Made by a program: the position numbers and the translations under genes. From Sphingobium boeckii (GTDB lineage: Bacteria; Pseudomonadota; Alphaproteobacteria; Sphingomonadales; Sphingomonadaceae), in NCBI RefSeq assembly GCF_014199215.1, contig NZ_JACIJC010000001.1, forward strand, positions 374,001-438,000: 64,000 nucleotides of DNA, read 5' to 3'. This document shows, in pieces, positions 1 to 7,465 of the stretch. The notes beneath the pieces were generated by a model, which was not told the DNA's origin, ran no database searches, and saw only the letters and a list, made by a program, of their open reading frames with translations. Every line of letters starts with the position of its first letter. Position 1 is the stretch's first letter.

Positions 1-958
1 AGAGCGCGCGGATCACGTCGATGGCATTGCGGCCCGGCGCAAGATTGGCGGTGACGGTGGAGGTCAAGGTGTGAACGGTGGGATAGGTCTCCACCCTGAA
101 AAGATCGGGCACTTTCACGGATCCGGCGCTGGCCACGCGGGACAGATCGTTGCGCAGCAGATCGACGATCATCAGGTTTTCGGCGCGCTCCTTCGGGCTG
201 GCGCACAAAGCGGCCGCGGCGGCGCGGTCCTGCTGCGGATCGGCGTCTCGCGCGGCGGTGCCCTTCATCGGACGCGCGACGAGCGCATCGCCACCCAGCG
301 TGAAGAAAAGTTCTGGCGATGCAGACAGCAGCCAATGCTCGCCTGTAAAAATCGCCCCGCCCCAGCCCGATTCCGAAGCGGCGCGCAGTCGGGCATAAAG
401 CGCAAGCGGGTGTCCCTGAACCGGGACGCGCGCCCGGAAACTGAGATTGGCCTGATAGATATCGCCCGCGGCGATATAATCCTGAATCCTCGCGAGCATG
501 TCCGCATAGTCGGCCCGCGAGATTTCCGGTTCGGGAACGCCTGCCCAGACGCCAGCGGGATCGGGCAGGCGATCGACGATCGCGTCTGCCGCAATGGGTT
601 CATAGTTCGGGAAAATGCCGAACCACAGGAGCGGCATGGCACCTGTCGATCTGGCCGAGGCGGCCGCCACGCCGGAACGATGGTTGGCGTCCAGCGCCTG
701 CCCCGCCTCATAGGCGATATAACCTGCAGCGTGCAGCCCTCCGGCTGTGGCCGATGCCAGCCGCTCAAGCGCCATCGGCACATCCGCGAGAGCCGAAGCG
801 GAAATGATGTCCAGCGGATCGTGATACAGCCGGGCCGGTCCCGCGCCTTGAGGCCGGGCATCGTCGAGCAGGATGAAGGGTTTGGTGGAATCCAGCAGCA
901 TCGGGCGTGCAATTGCCTCAATTGAGGCGCACCCGTAAAGCGAAAGCCGCACATTCAT
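1..958 (-). CDS. pabB: Aminodeoxychorismate synthase component I, 3' end off the window edge
   Basis: PabB converts chorismate (with ammonia from PabA) to aminodeoxychorismate, the precursor of p-aminobenzoate and folate, in the cytosol. Reading the complement from 958 gives 319 residues before the left edge. The chorismate-binding fold is recognisable: YQANLSFR at about 168-175, MKGTA at 231-235 and ENLMIVDLLRNDLSRV at 260-275. The C-terminal part of the family, including the usual GSxTGAPK segment, lies outside the window. The start is uncertain: ATG at 958 gives a 19-residue leader, while ATG at 901 begins closer to PFILLDDAR, which resembles the usual family N-terminus. Neither has a strong Shine-Dalgarno. 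It diverges from sdaA with under 60 bp between starts. TrpE is the main alternative, but the short N-terminus before the binding domain favours PabB. Confidence 0.9.
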   Translation of the reverse strand, partial: MNVRLSLYGCASIEAIARPMLLDSTKPFILLDDARPQGAGPARLYHDPLDIISASALADVPMALERLASATAGGLHAAGYIAYEAGQALDANHRSGVAAASARSTGAMPLLWFGIFPNYEPIAADAIVDRLPDPAGVWAGVPEPEISRADYADMLARIQDYIAAGDIYQANLSFRARVPVQGHPLALYARLRAASESGWGGAIFTGEHWLLSASPELFFTLGGDALVARPMKGTAARDADPQQDRAAAAALCASPKERAENLMIVDLLRNDLSRVASAGSVKVPDLFRVETYPTVHTLTSTVTANLAPGRNAIDVIRAL

Positions 959-1015
959 GGATGGCGGCGGCCGCCGTCCGCGATCGTTCCGCGCCGCCCT
1001 GGAGTTCTCTGCCCA

Positions 1016-2392
1016 ATGGTTGCCAGCGTATTCGACCTGTTCAAGATCGGGGTCGGTCCATCAAGCTCGCATACCATGGGGCCGATGACGGCGGCGGCGG
1101 ATTTCGCAAGCCGGCTCGCGGCTGTGATGGCGCGCGTGGCACGGATCGATACGGCGCTTTATGGATCGCTGGCGCTCACCGGCAAGGGCCATGCGAGCGA
1201 TAGCGCGATCCTGCTAGGAATATCCGGGAAAATCCCCGCGCAAATCGATCCGGACGAAGCGGAGGCGATCGTGCGGCACATCCGCGAAAGCGGGCGACTG
1301 GCGGTGGGCGGCGTGCATGAGATCGGGTTCGACGAGGCGCGGGATCTGCGCTTCCTGCAGCGCGAGCGGCTGGAATTTCACAGCAATGCGATGACGTTCA
1401 CCGCCTTTGATGCCGATGGCACCGAACTGGCGCGGCGCACCTATTATTCCGTGGGCGGTGGCGCGGTGCTGGATGAGGATCAGATCGGCCGCAATGCTGC
1501 GCCCGAAGGCGGATGGGACGTGCCTTATGTATTCTGTTCCGGCAGCGCACTGCTTGCACTTGCCAATGAGAACGGGTTGACGATCGCAGGCCTGATGCGC
1601 GCCAATGAGGAAAGCGCGATGACGCCGGCGCAGGTGTCTGCAAAGCTATCGGCGATCCGCGCTGCGATGTCCGCCTGCATTGATCGCGGCGTGCGATCCG
1701 ATCTGGCCGAACTTCCGGGCGGCCTGCGCGTGAAGCGACGCGCGCCGGGTGTTCACCGAACATTGCTGGAGCGGCAGGAGCGGGCATTGACCGATCCCCT
1801 GACCGTGATCGACTGGATCAATTTATGGGCGCTGGCCGTCAACGAAGAGAATGCGGCGGGCGGCAGAGTGGTCACGGCGCCCACCAATGGCGCGGCCGGC
1901 ATCGTGCCGGCCGTATTGCGCTATTATGAGCGCTTCGCGGCCAAGGCGAGCGAGCAGGGGGCCGAGGATTTTCTGCTGACCGCCGCGGCGATTGGATCGC
2001 TGTTCAAGGAAAATGCCTCCATCTCCGGCGCGGAGGTGGGATGCCAGGGCGAAGTGGGCGTGGCCTGCTCCATGGCTGCCGCCGGCCTGGCAGCGGCGCT
2101 GGGTGCGACGCCCGAACAGATTGAGAATGCCGCGGAGATCGGGATGGAGCATAATCTGGGGCTGACCTGCGATCCGGTCGGCGGGCTGGTGCAGGTGCCC
2201 TGCATAGAGCGCAATGCCGTGGGATCGATCAAGGCAATCGAAGCCACCCGCCTTGCGATGCTGGGCGATGGCACGCACCGGGTCAGCCTTGATCAGGTGA
2301 TCGAGACCATGCGCAAAACCGGCCTCGACATGTCCGAACGCTATAAGGAAACGTCGCTTGGCGGGCTGGCCGTCAATGTGGTGGAATGTTGA
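1016..2392 (+). CDS. sdaA: L-serine ammonia-lyase (Fe-S serine dehydratase), single chain
   Basis: It deaminates L-serine to pyruvate and ammonia in the cytosol using a [4Fe-4S] cluster. The 458-residue chain has an N-terminal beta domain ([16 protein letters not shown] near residue 10) followed by the alpha domain. Cysteines fall at 343, 385 and 396 ([12 protein letters not shown] spans 385-396), and the very last residue is Cys458. As I recall the Legionella enzyme, three cysteines plus a C-terminal tail-in-mouth cysteine contact the cluster, and this layout fits that type exactly. The ATG at 1016 is chosen because it leaves the family N-terminus ([16 protein letters not shown]) intact. It is divergent from pabB. 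Downstream, only 3 bp separate its stop from the oppositely oriented Trm112-like gene. Confidence 0.96.
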   Translation: MVASVFDLFKIGVGPSSSHTMGPMTAAADFASRLAAVMARVARIDTALYGSLALTGKGHASDSAILLGISGKIPAQIDPDEAEAIVRHIRESGRLAVGGVHEIGFDEARDLRFLQRERLEFHSNAMTFTAFDADGTELARRTYYSVGGGAVLDEDQIGRNAAPEGGWDVPYVFCSGSALLALANENGLTIAGLMRANEESAMTPAQVSAKLSAIRAAMSACIDRGVRSDLAELPGGLRVKRRAPGVHRTLLERQERALTDPLTVIDWINLWALAVNEENAAGGRVVTAPTNGAAGIVPAVLRYYERFAAKASEQGAEDFLLTAAAIGSLFKENASISGAEVGCQGEVGVACSMAAAGLAAALGATPEQIENAAEIGMEHNLGLTCDPVGGLVQVPCIERNAVGSIKAIEATRLAMLGDGTHRVSLDQVIETMRKTGLDMSERYKETSLGGLAVNVVEC

Positions 2393-2395
2393 GGG

Positions 2396-2569
2396 TTAGC
2401 CGTTCAGCGTGCGGGCTTGCGCGATCACCAGAATGGGAACGCCGTCTTTGACGGGGTAAGCCAAACCTGCCGCCGCAGAGATCAGTTCATCGTTTACGGT
2501 ATCATAATCCAGCGACGCACGCGTCGCCGGGCAGACGAGAATTGCCAGCAACGCGGGGTCGAGGCTCAT
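2396..2569 (-). CDS. Trm112 family small protein (YcaR/UPF0434 type)
   Basis: A 57-residue protein read on the complement from ATG at 2569 to TAA at 2396-2398. It starts MSLDPALLAILVCPATRASL and ends YPVKDGVPILVIAQARTLNG. The early VCP, the AYPV segment and the DGVPILV tail match the Trm112/UPF0434 family. In other organisms members activate methyltransferases, and bacterial copies are mostly uncharacterised. The family's zinc cysteines are mostly absent: only one Cys remains, as is common in proteobacterial copies. Its ATGA start overlaps the TGA of the LON-domain gene by 4 bp, so it is probably translationally coupled as the last gene of the ybbN operon. Confidence 0.88.
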   Translation of the reverse strand: MSLDPALLAILVCPATRASLDYDTVNDELISAAAGLAYPVKDGVPILVIAQARTLNG

Positions 2570-3213
2570 TGGAGCGTCACGGCATCATCGTCCCCGCCCT
2601 GATGCCGCCCGAAAAACTGCATCAATTGCACGATCATCTCCGCGCGCTCCGCGAGATTGCGGGTTTCCAGCAGCGCCTGTTTTGCCGCGACGTCGAAGGG
2701 CGCGATTTGGGCAATGCCGTTGACGAGGCTTTCATCATCGAGCCGGGCGACGGCCTCCCAATCGACCGCATAGCCTTGTGCTTCGGCGAAGCGGCGCGAT
2801 TCGATCTCGATCGCGGCGCGCTCGATCGGGGCCAGCGGCGCGGCTTCGGCCGAATCGTGAAATTCCGCGATGCTGATCTCGATCTGGCGAAAAGGCGTGG
2901 TGACATCCAGTTCCCGCACCAGCCTGAAGCGGGTGATTCCCTCCAACACTATATTATAGCGTCCATCATCGAGCGCCTCCACATTCGCGATGCGGCCGAT
3001 ACAGCCGATGTCGAACAGTGGCGGCTCCGCATTTTTGCGCGCGCTTTGCGCCGGGCGGGGCTGGATCATCCCAATCCGCCTGTCCCGCGCCATCGCATCG
3101 CTCACCAGCGCCCGGTAACGCGGCTCGAAGATGTGCAGCGGCAATTGCATCCGCGGAAACAGGATCGCGCCGCCAAGCGGAAAAACCGATAGCCGGGTGC
3201 CCGCGATGACCAT
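2566..3213 (-). CDS. LON peptidase substrate-binding domain protein
   Basis: A 215-residue cytosolic protein made of an N-terminal LON substrate-binding domain only (LSVFPLGGAILFPRMQLPLHIFEPRYRALV at about residues 8-37, then the IGCIGRI and YNIVLEGITRFRL strands). There is no AAA+ or Ser-Lys protease part, so it is not Lon protease. The biochemical role of these stand-alone proteins is unknown. Its ATG at 3213 shares one base with the TGA of the upstream thioredoxin-like gene, and its own stop overlaps the next start by 4 bp. The three genes therefore form one coupled operon. Association with a YbbN-type co-chaperone hints at a role in protein quality control, but that is inference. Confidence 0.92.
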   Translation of the reverse strand: MVIAGTRLSVFPLGGAILFPRMQLPLHIFEPRYRALVSDAMARDRRIGMIQPRPAQSARKNAEPPLFDIGCIGRIANVEALDDGRYNIVLEGITRFRLVRELDVTTPFRQIEISIAEFHDSAEAAPLAPIERAAIEIESRRFAEAQGYAVDWEAVARLDDESLVNGIAQIAPFDVAAKQALLETRNLAERAEMIVQLMQFFGRHQGGDDDAVTLQ

Positions 3214-4124
3214 CAGGTGAAAAGGATCGCGGACAGGCGCCGCCGCTGTGCGGAAACCCAGGGATCCTGAAGACCGACAACCTCCATGAGCTTCAACAGG
3301 CGCTGGCGCGCGGCACCCTCATTCCAATCACGATCACGCGCGATGCTTTCGAGCAACTGATCCGCCGCGCCATCGCGGTCGTCAGCTGCCATCAACGCGC
3401 CCGCCAGTTCATAACGGGCCTCATGATCATCGGGATCGGCGGCGATTCGAGCATAGAGCGGGGCCAGATCATCAACCGGAGCGGCTTCACGCTTCAGAGC
3501 GAGCGCCGATTCGGCACGCTGTATCGCGGGATCCTTGCGCAACGCCTCGGGCAATGCGTTGAGCATCGCCTCCGCTTCATCCACCTGGCCGAGCGCTACG
3601 GCGGCACGGAGCTGGCCCGAAAGCGCGGCAGGCTCCTCAGGCGCCATATCCAAAATCTGTGCGAAGATCGAATACCCCCTTTCCGCATCACCGGCGGCCA
3701 ATATCTCCTCGCCCATCGCGATCAGCGGCTCGATCTGGCTTTTGAGATCGGCCTCTTCGCTCTGCACCGGCAATTGCCGCAGGATATCGTCAAGCATCTT
3801 GGACAACTGCCCTTCGGTCCGCGCGGGCGTAAGGTCCGCTACGATCTGTCCCTGGAACACAGCATACACCGTGGGAATGGATTGAATGCGGAATTGCGCC
3901 GCCACCGCCTTATTTGCATCGACATCGATCTTGACCAGCTTCACGCCTTTGGAGGCATAATCCGCGGCAACCTTTTCGATCACGGGGCCAAGCTGTTTGC
4001 AGGGGCCGCACCATTCCGCCCAGAAATCGATGATCACAAGCGCGGTCATGGAAGGTTCGATCACATCGCGTTTGAAGCCTTCAAAGGCCTCCTTGTCTTC
4101 CGCGCCCAATCCCAGACTTGCCAC
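3213..4124 (-). CDS. ybbN: Thioredoxin-domain TPR co-chaperone, YbbN/CnoX family
   Basis: This 303-residue protein has an N-terminal thioredoxin fold with an intact WCGPCK active site at about residues 38-43 and SIPTVYAVFQGQ. The cis-proline loop is followed by a helical TPR-like C-terminal half with repeated Ala/Leu/Asp-rich helices ending AILFT. This is the CnoX/YbbN architecture. In E. coli CnoX (SXT active site) is a holdase that hands oxidised proteins to DnaK and GroEL. The CGPC here implies real redox activity, as reported for alphaproteobacterial CnoX. It is the first gene of the operon with the LON-domain and Trm112-like genes. The ATG at 4124 is the only start that keeps the acidic leader before the thioredoxin fold. 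Confidence 0.93.
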   Translation of the reverse strand: MASLGLGAEDKEAFEGFKRDVIEPSMTALVIIDFWAEWCGPCKQLGPVIEKVAADYASKGVKLVKIDVDANKAVAAQFRIQSIPTVYAVFQGQIVADLTPARTEGQLSKMLDDILRQLPVQSEEADLKSQIEPLIAMGEEILAAGDAERGYSIFAQILDMAPEEPAALSGQLRAAVALGQVDEAEAMLNALPEALRKDPAIQRAESALALKREAAPVDDLAPLYARIAADPDDHEARYELAGALMAADDRDGAADQLLESIARDRDWNEGAARQRLLKLMEVVGLQDPWVSAQRRRLSAILFT

Positions 4125-4491
4125 TTATAAACTCCCTAACCGTGCTTTGGCCTTTATGTGGGGCGGAGGAGCGGGATGCCAAGCCCTAGAATAAGGGGAT
4201 TGAGCGGTGACGCCCGCCAGAAATGCGCTCTTCGCGATGCGGTGATTCGCGCTGCAGTGCGGCAACAAGCTGATCAAGGTTAACAAAAGACGCAAAAAGA
4301 TACATTCTGACCCAGTCTGATACAGGAAATTAAGAAAATGGTGCTTTGCACAATCCTTAATTTTGCGTAAATTGCAGGCAAGGGCTACGAGTCGCACCTC
4401 GATAGAAAACAGGGTCCATTCGCAGAAAGTTAAATTTCTGGTTTTTTCAAGCCGGAAATCGATCAGAAATTTTCCTAAAAGGGAGTGTGAG
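4125..4491. promoter_or_regulatory. 367-bp divergent intergenic region between ybbN and the PEP-CTERM gene
   Basis: There is no convincing gene here. The right half is A+T-rich relative to its surroundings. A possible sigma-70 promoter for the PEP-CTERM gene is TTGCAC at 4346-4351 and TAAATT at 4368-4373 with a 16-bp spacer. CAGAAA (4423-4428) and TTTCTG (4435-4440) form a spaced inverted repeat about 50 bp before the start codon and could be an operator. GGGAG at 4481-4485 is the Shine-Dalgarno. I looked for a GG-N10-GC sigma-54 site, expected if PrsR controls this gene, and found no good match. Confidence 0.4.
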
Positions 4492-5133
4492 ATGAAGAAA
4501 CTAATTCTAGCAGCGTTGGCGACAGTAGCGGCCGTGGCCCCGGCACAGGCGGCCGTGAGCTTTTCGGTAATCGACGGCGGCTCGATTACCTTTGAAAATT
4601 CTGCTGGCGTGCTGGGCGTAAACACCTTCGATGGCCTTACGGTTGGAAACCCTTTCAATGGCGGCGTCGTGCGGCAGGGATCGACCCCTTTCGTCAGCGC
4701 TGAGCCCATGGGAAGTGATGGCAGCAAGTATCTTCAGATTGGCGCGGGTCAGACCGCAACATTCACTTCTGCAGTTGGAACGAAATTCTTCGGGCTTTAC
4801 ATTGGTTCGATTGATAACTTCAACAAGATCACATTGTATGATACTTTGGGCGGCTTCCTCGCGACTTTTGATGGTACGCAGTTCGGCGATCCCGGGAATG
4901 GCGATCAGGCTGCTCCCGAGAATAATCGCTGGGTAATTTTCGAAGATACTGCCAGCTCGCTTGGCAAGGTTGAGTTGTATTCTGACCAACGGAATGCTTT
5001 CGAAGTCGACAATGTCGCTTTTTCGAATGCCGTTCCTGAGCCTGCTACGTGGGCGATGATGATCACGGGCTTCGGCTTTGTGGGTGGCGCAATGCGCCGT
5101 CGTCGTGGCGAAGAGACGCTCGCGACCGCCTGA
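4492..5133 (+). CDS. PEP-CTERM sorting domain surface protein
   Basis: A 213-residue exported protein. It has an N-terminal signal peptide (MKKLILAALATVAAVAPAQA), a Gly/Asn/Asp-rich beta-type body, and a C-terminal sorting tail of the sphingomonad form: VPEPATWAMM, then the hydrophobic stretch ITGFGFVGGAM, then RRRR. Such tails are cut by the exosortase XrtA, and the proteins are linked to exopolysaccharide-producing surfaces. The start is ATG 4492 behind GGGAG. An in-frame upstream ATG at 4363 would precede the signal peptide and is rejected. Codon use is less G+C-biased than in neighbours, as usual for secreted low-complexity proteins. The PrsK/PrsR pair at 38.7-41.5 kb is its likely regulator, but the exosortase itself is not in this window. 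Confidence 0.93.
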   Translation: MKKLILAALATVAAVAPAQAAVSFSVIDGGSITFENSAGVLGVNTFDGLTVGNPFNGGVVRQGSTPFVSAEPMGSDGSKYLQIGAGQTATFTSAVGTKFFGLYIGSIDNFNKITLYDTLGGFLATFDGTQFGDPGNGDQAAPENNRWVIFEDTASSLGKVELYSDQRNAFEVDNVAFSNAVPEPATWAMMITGFGFVGGAMRRRRGEETLATA

Positions 5134-5159
5134 TCCGTCGATCAGCGATCGTTTGGAAA

Positions 5160-5196
5160 GCGCCGCGTGCCGCAAGGTGCGTGGCGTTTTCTTTTT
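5160..5196 (+). terminator. Rho-independent terminator after the PEP-CTERM gene
   Basis: CGCCGCG (5161-5167) pairs with CGTGGCG (5180-5186), with one G-U pair and a 12-nt loop. It is followed immediately by TTTTCTTTTT. It lies 27 bp after the stop codon. Confidence 0.75.
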
Positions 5197-5338
5197 GGTT
5201 CGGCTACGGGCGACCGCCTCTTGTCCGAATGCTTTCGAAAGTCGCGCAATTCTTTGCATTTTGAGCTTGCCGGGCCTTTGGAGCGATGCTAACAGCCGCG
5301 CCTCACCCCCCTGCGGCTTGCCGTATGGGACGCACCGA

Positions 5339-5413
5339 GCGGGCGTAGCTCAGGGGTAGAGCACAACCTTGCCAAGGTTGGGGTCGAGGGTTCGAATCCC
5401 TTCGCCCGCTCCA
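5339..5413 (+). tRNA. tRNA-Gly (GCC)
   Basis: A complete 75-nt cloverleaf. The acceptor stem is GCGGGCG/CGCCCGC, the D arm GCTC..GAGC, and the anticodon arm CAACC-TTGCCAA-GGTTG with anticodon GCC. The T arm is GAGGG-TTCGAAT-CCCTT. Discriminator T and an encoded CCA follow at 5411-5413. It stands alone between the PEP-CTERM gene and the sulfotransferase, and no integrase or direct repeat of its 3' end is visible nearby. Confidence 0.97.
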
Positions 5414-5509
5414 GTTTTCCATCCCGGATGGCGAACGATCAAAGTCCGAAGACACCTGCCCCTTTACGGGGAGGTGCAAGGCGCGATTTCATTCGCTACA
5501 CGATAGCCG

Positions 5510-7333
5510 ATGGACACACCTTCCACGGGCACCCCCCTCTCGATCGATGCGGCTTTGGCGCAGGCCAGTGCCCTGCTGCGCCAGTCGCCGGCGCACGCCG
5601 CAGCGCAGGCGCGCAAGATCGTTTTCGCGGAATTCGGCAACGCCGATGCGCACAGGCTTCTCGCGCGCGCCCTCCGCGCGCTGGGCGACGTCAGCGCGGC
5701 GGAACAGGCTGAACTGGATGCCATCACCGCCTCGACGCGCGATCCGGTGCTGGTGGAGGCCGCTGGCGCGTTGCTCGACAACGATCTTTCCGTCGCAGAG
5801 CGCATTCTGCGTCCCCGGCTGAAAGAGAATCCGTTCGATGTGGCTGCGATCCGGATGATGGCCGAACTCGCCGGTCGTCTTCGCCGCTATGGCGACGCCG
5901 AAAATTTGTTGCGCCGCGCGCTTGAACTCGCGCCCGCCTTCTCCGCCGCCCGCGCCAACCTCGCCACCGTGTTATATCGTCAGAATCGCCCGGCCGAGGC
6001 GATCGGCGAGCTCGATCTTTTACTGGGCGACGATCCGGCCCACGCCGGACATGCCAATCTGAAGGCGGCCGCGCTGGGCCGGGTGGGCGGTTATGATGAA
6101 GCCATCACGCTTTATGAGGAGATATTGGCCCAGGCACCCCGCCAGCCCAAGATCTGGATGAGCTATGGCCATGTGCTCAAGACCGTGGGCCGTCAGGCGG
6201 ATAGCGTTGCCGCCTATCGCGAAGCCCTGGCTCTCGCGCCCGAGCTTGGGGAAGCATGGTGGAGCCTCGCCAACCTCAAGACCGTCAAACTGGACGATGA
6301 TGATATTGCGGCCATGCAGGGCGTGCTGGCGCGCAGCGCAAAGCCCATCAGCGACGAAGACCGCTTTCATCTCGATTTCGCCCTGGGCAAGGCGCAGGAG
6401 GACGCGGGCCGTGTCGAACAGGCTTTTCGTCATTATGCAGCGGGCAACAGCCTGCGCCGCCAATCGATCAGCTATGACGCCGCCGACACCAGGCTCCATG
6501 TTGACCGGAGCATCGCGGCGCTGACGCCGACCTTCATCGCGCAGCGTGCCGGGGAGGGGCACCCCGCGCCCGATCCGATCTTCGTGCTGGGGATGCCGCG
6601 GGCGGGGTCCACGCTGATCGAGCAGATATTATCCTGTCATTCGATGATCGAAGGCACCCAGGAATTGCCCGAGATGATGGCGATTGCGCTCAGTCTCGAT
6701 CATGGCAAGCCGATCGGGCCGAAAAGCCGCTATCCCGACATCCTGGCTGATCTCTCGGCCGACGAACGCGCCGCGCTGGGCGCGCGCTATATCGACAATA
6801 CGCGCGTCCACCGTAAGACCGCCAAGCCGTTCTTCATCGACAAGCTCCCCAACAACTGGCTTCACGCCGGGTTGATCCATCTCGCGCTGCCCAATGCCAG
6901 GATCATCGATGCGCGCCGTCATCCGCTCGATTGCGGCTTTTCCAATTTCAGGCAGCATTTCGCGCGCGGTCAGGGCTTTTCCTATGCGCTGGAGGATATG
7001 GGCCATTATTATGCCGATTATGTCCGGCTGATGGCGCATCTCGATGGTGTAGTGCCTGGCCGTGTCCATAGGGTGATCCACGAACGCCTGGTCGACGACA
7101 CCGAGACGCAGGTTCGGGCGCTGCTCGCCTATCTTGGCCTCCCCTTCGAGGACGCGTGCCTGCGCTTCTGGGAAAATGACCGGGCCGTGCAAACCGCGAG
7201 TTCGGAGCAGGTCCGCCGGCCGATCAACCGTGATGGGGTCGATCGCTGGCGGCTCTACGAGCCCTGGCTGGGGCCGCTGAAAGCCGCGCTCGGCCCAGTG
7301 CTGCCTGCTTATCCGGATGTGCCGCCCTTTTGA
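5510..7333 (+). CDS. Tetratricopeptide-repeat sulfotransferase
   Basis: A 607-residue protein. The N-terminal half (about residues 10-310) consists of TPR helices. The C-terminal half is a sulfotransferase domain with the 5'-phosphosulfate loop FVLGMPRAGSTLIEQ at about 350-364 and a 3'-phosphate-binding region, IIDARRHPLDCGFSNF, around 465-480. PAPS would be the sulfate donor. No signal peptide is visible, so it is probably cytosolic. The acceptor is unknown: the TPRs suggest a protein or peptide target, which is inference. Its stop is 132 bp before the start of a TonB receptor in the same direction. I recall this sulfotransferase-receptor neighbourhood from other sphingomonads, where it is functionally unexplained. 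The ATG at 5510 is the first credible start. Confidence 0.9.
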   Translation: MDTPSTGTPLSIDAALAQASALLRQSPAHAAAQARKIVFAEFGNADAHRLLARALRALGDVSAAEQAELDAITASTRDPVLVEAAGALLDNDLSVAERILRPRLKENPFDVAAIRMMAELAGRLRRYGDAENLLRRALELAPAFSAARANLATVLYRQNRPAEAIGELDLLLGDDPAHAGHANLKAAALGRVGGYDEAITLYEEILAQAPRQPKIWMSYGHVLKTVGRQADSVAAYREALALAPELGEAWWSLANLKTVKLDDDDIAAMQGVLARSAKPISDEDRFHLDFALGKAQEDAGRVEQAFRHYAAGNSLRRQSISYDAADTRLHVDRSIAALTPTFIAQRAGEGHPAPDPIFVLGMPRAGSTLIEQILSCHSMIEGTQELPEMMAIALSLDHGKPIGPKSRYPDILADLSADERAALGARYIDNTRVHRKTAKPFFIDKLPNNWLHAGLIHLALPNARIIDARRHPLDCGFSNFRQHFARGQGFSYALEDMGHYYADYVRLMAHLDGVVPGRVHRVIHERLVDDTETQVRALLAYLGLPFEDACLRFWENDRAVQTASSEQVRRPINRDGVDRWRLYEPWLGPLKAALGPVLPAYPDVPPF

Positions 7334-7336
7334 TTC

Positions 7337-7352
7337 GTTGCATTTGTGCAAC
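7337..7352. promoter_or_regulatory. Inverted repeat before the TonB receptor
   Basis: GTTGCA (7337-7342), TTTG, TGCAAC (7347-7352) is a perfect 6-bp inverted repeat beginning four bases after the sulfotransferase stop and about 115 bp before the receptor start. It could be an operator for a dimeric repressor. The stem is too short and there is no T-run, so it does not look like a terminator. Confidence 0.35.
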
Positions 7353-7465
7353 ATGATTCCCGCATTTTATGACGGCCGTGCGACGTTCGCCGAAATCCGT
7401 TTGACCGCTTGAGAGGAACGCGCTCATCTTGCGGCAACGCACAATAAATGGCGAAGGGGGCTTCG

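Noticed and set aside
265-954. Minus-strand frame of about 229 codons at the left edge
   Set aside because: It is Arg/Ser/Cys-rich and out of frame with the clear PabB translation read from 958 in the same direction.
2566-3213. Lon protease
   Set aside because: Only the substrate-binding domain is present; AAA+ and protease domains are missing.
4261-4453. Sigma-54 promoter before the PEP-CTERM gene
   Set aside because: The GG pairs in this stretch lack a GC at the right distance with TTGC context. The nearest candidates have 9-bp spacing (4440-4452) or a poor consensus (4382-4395).
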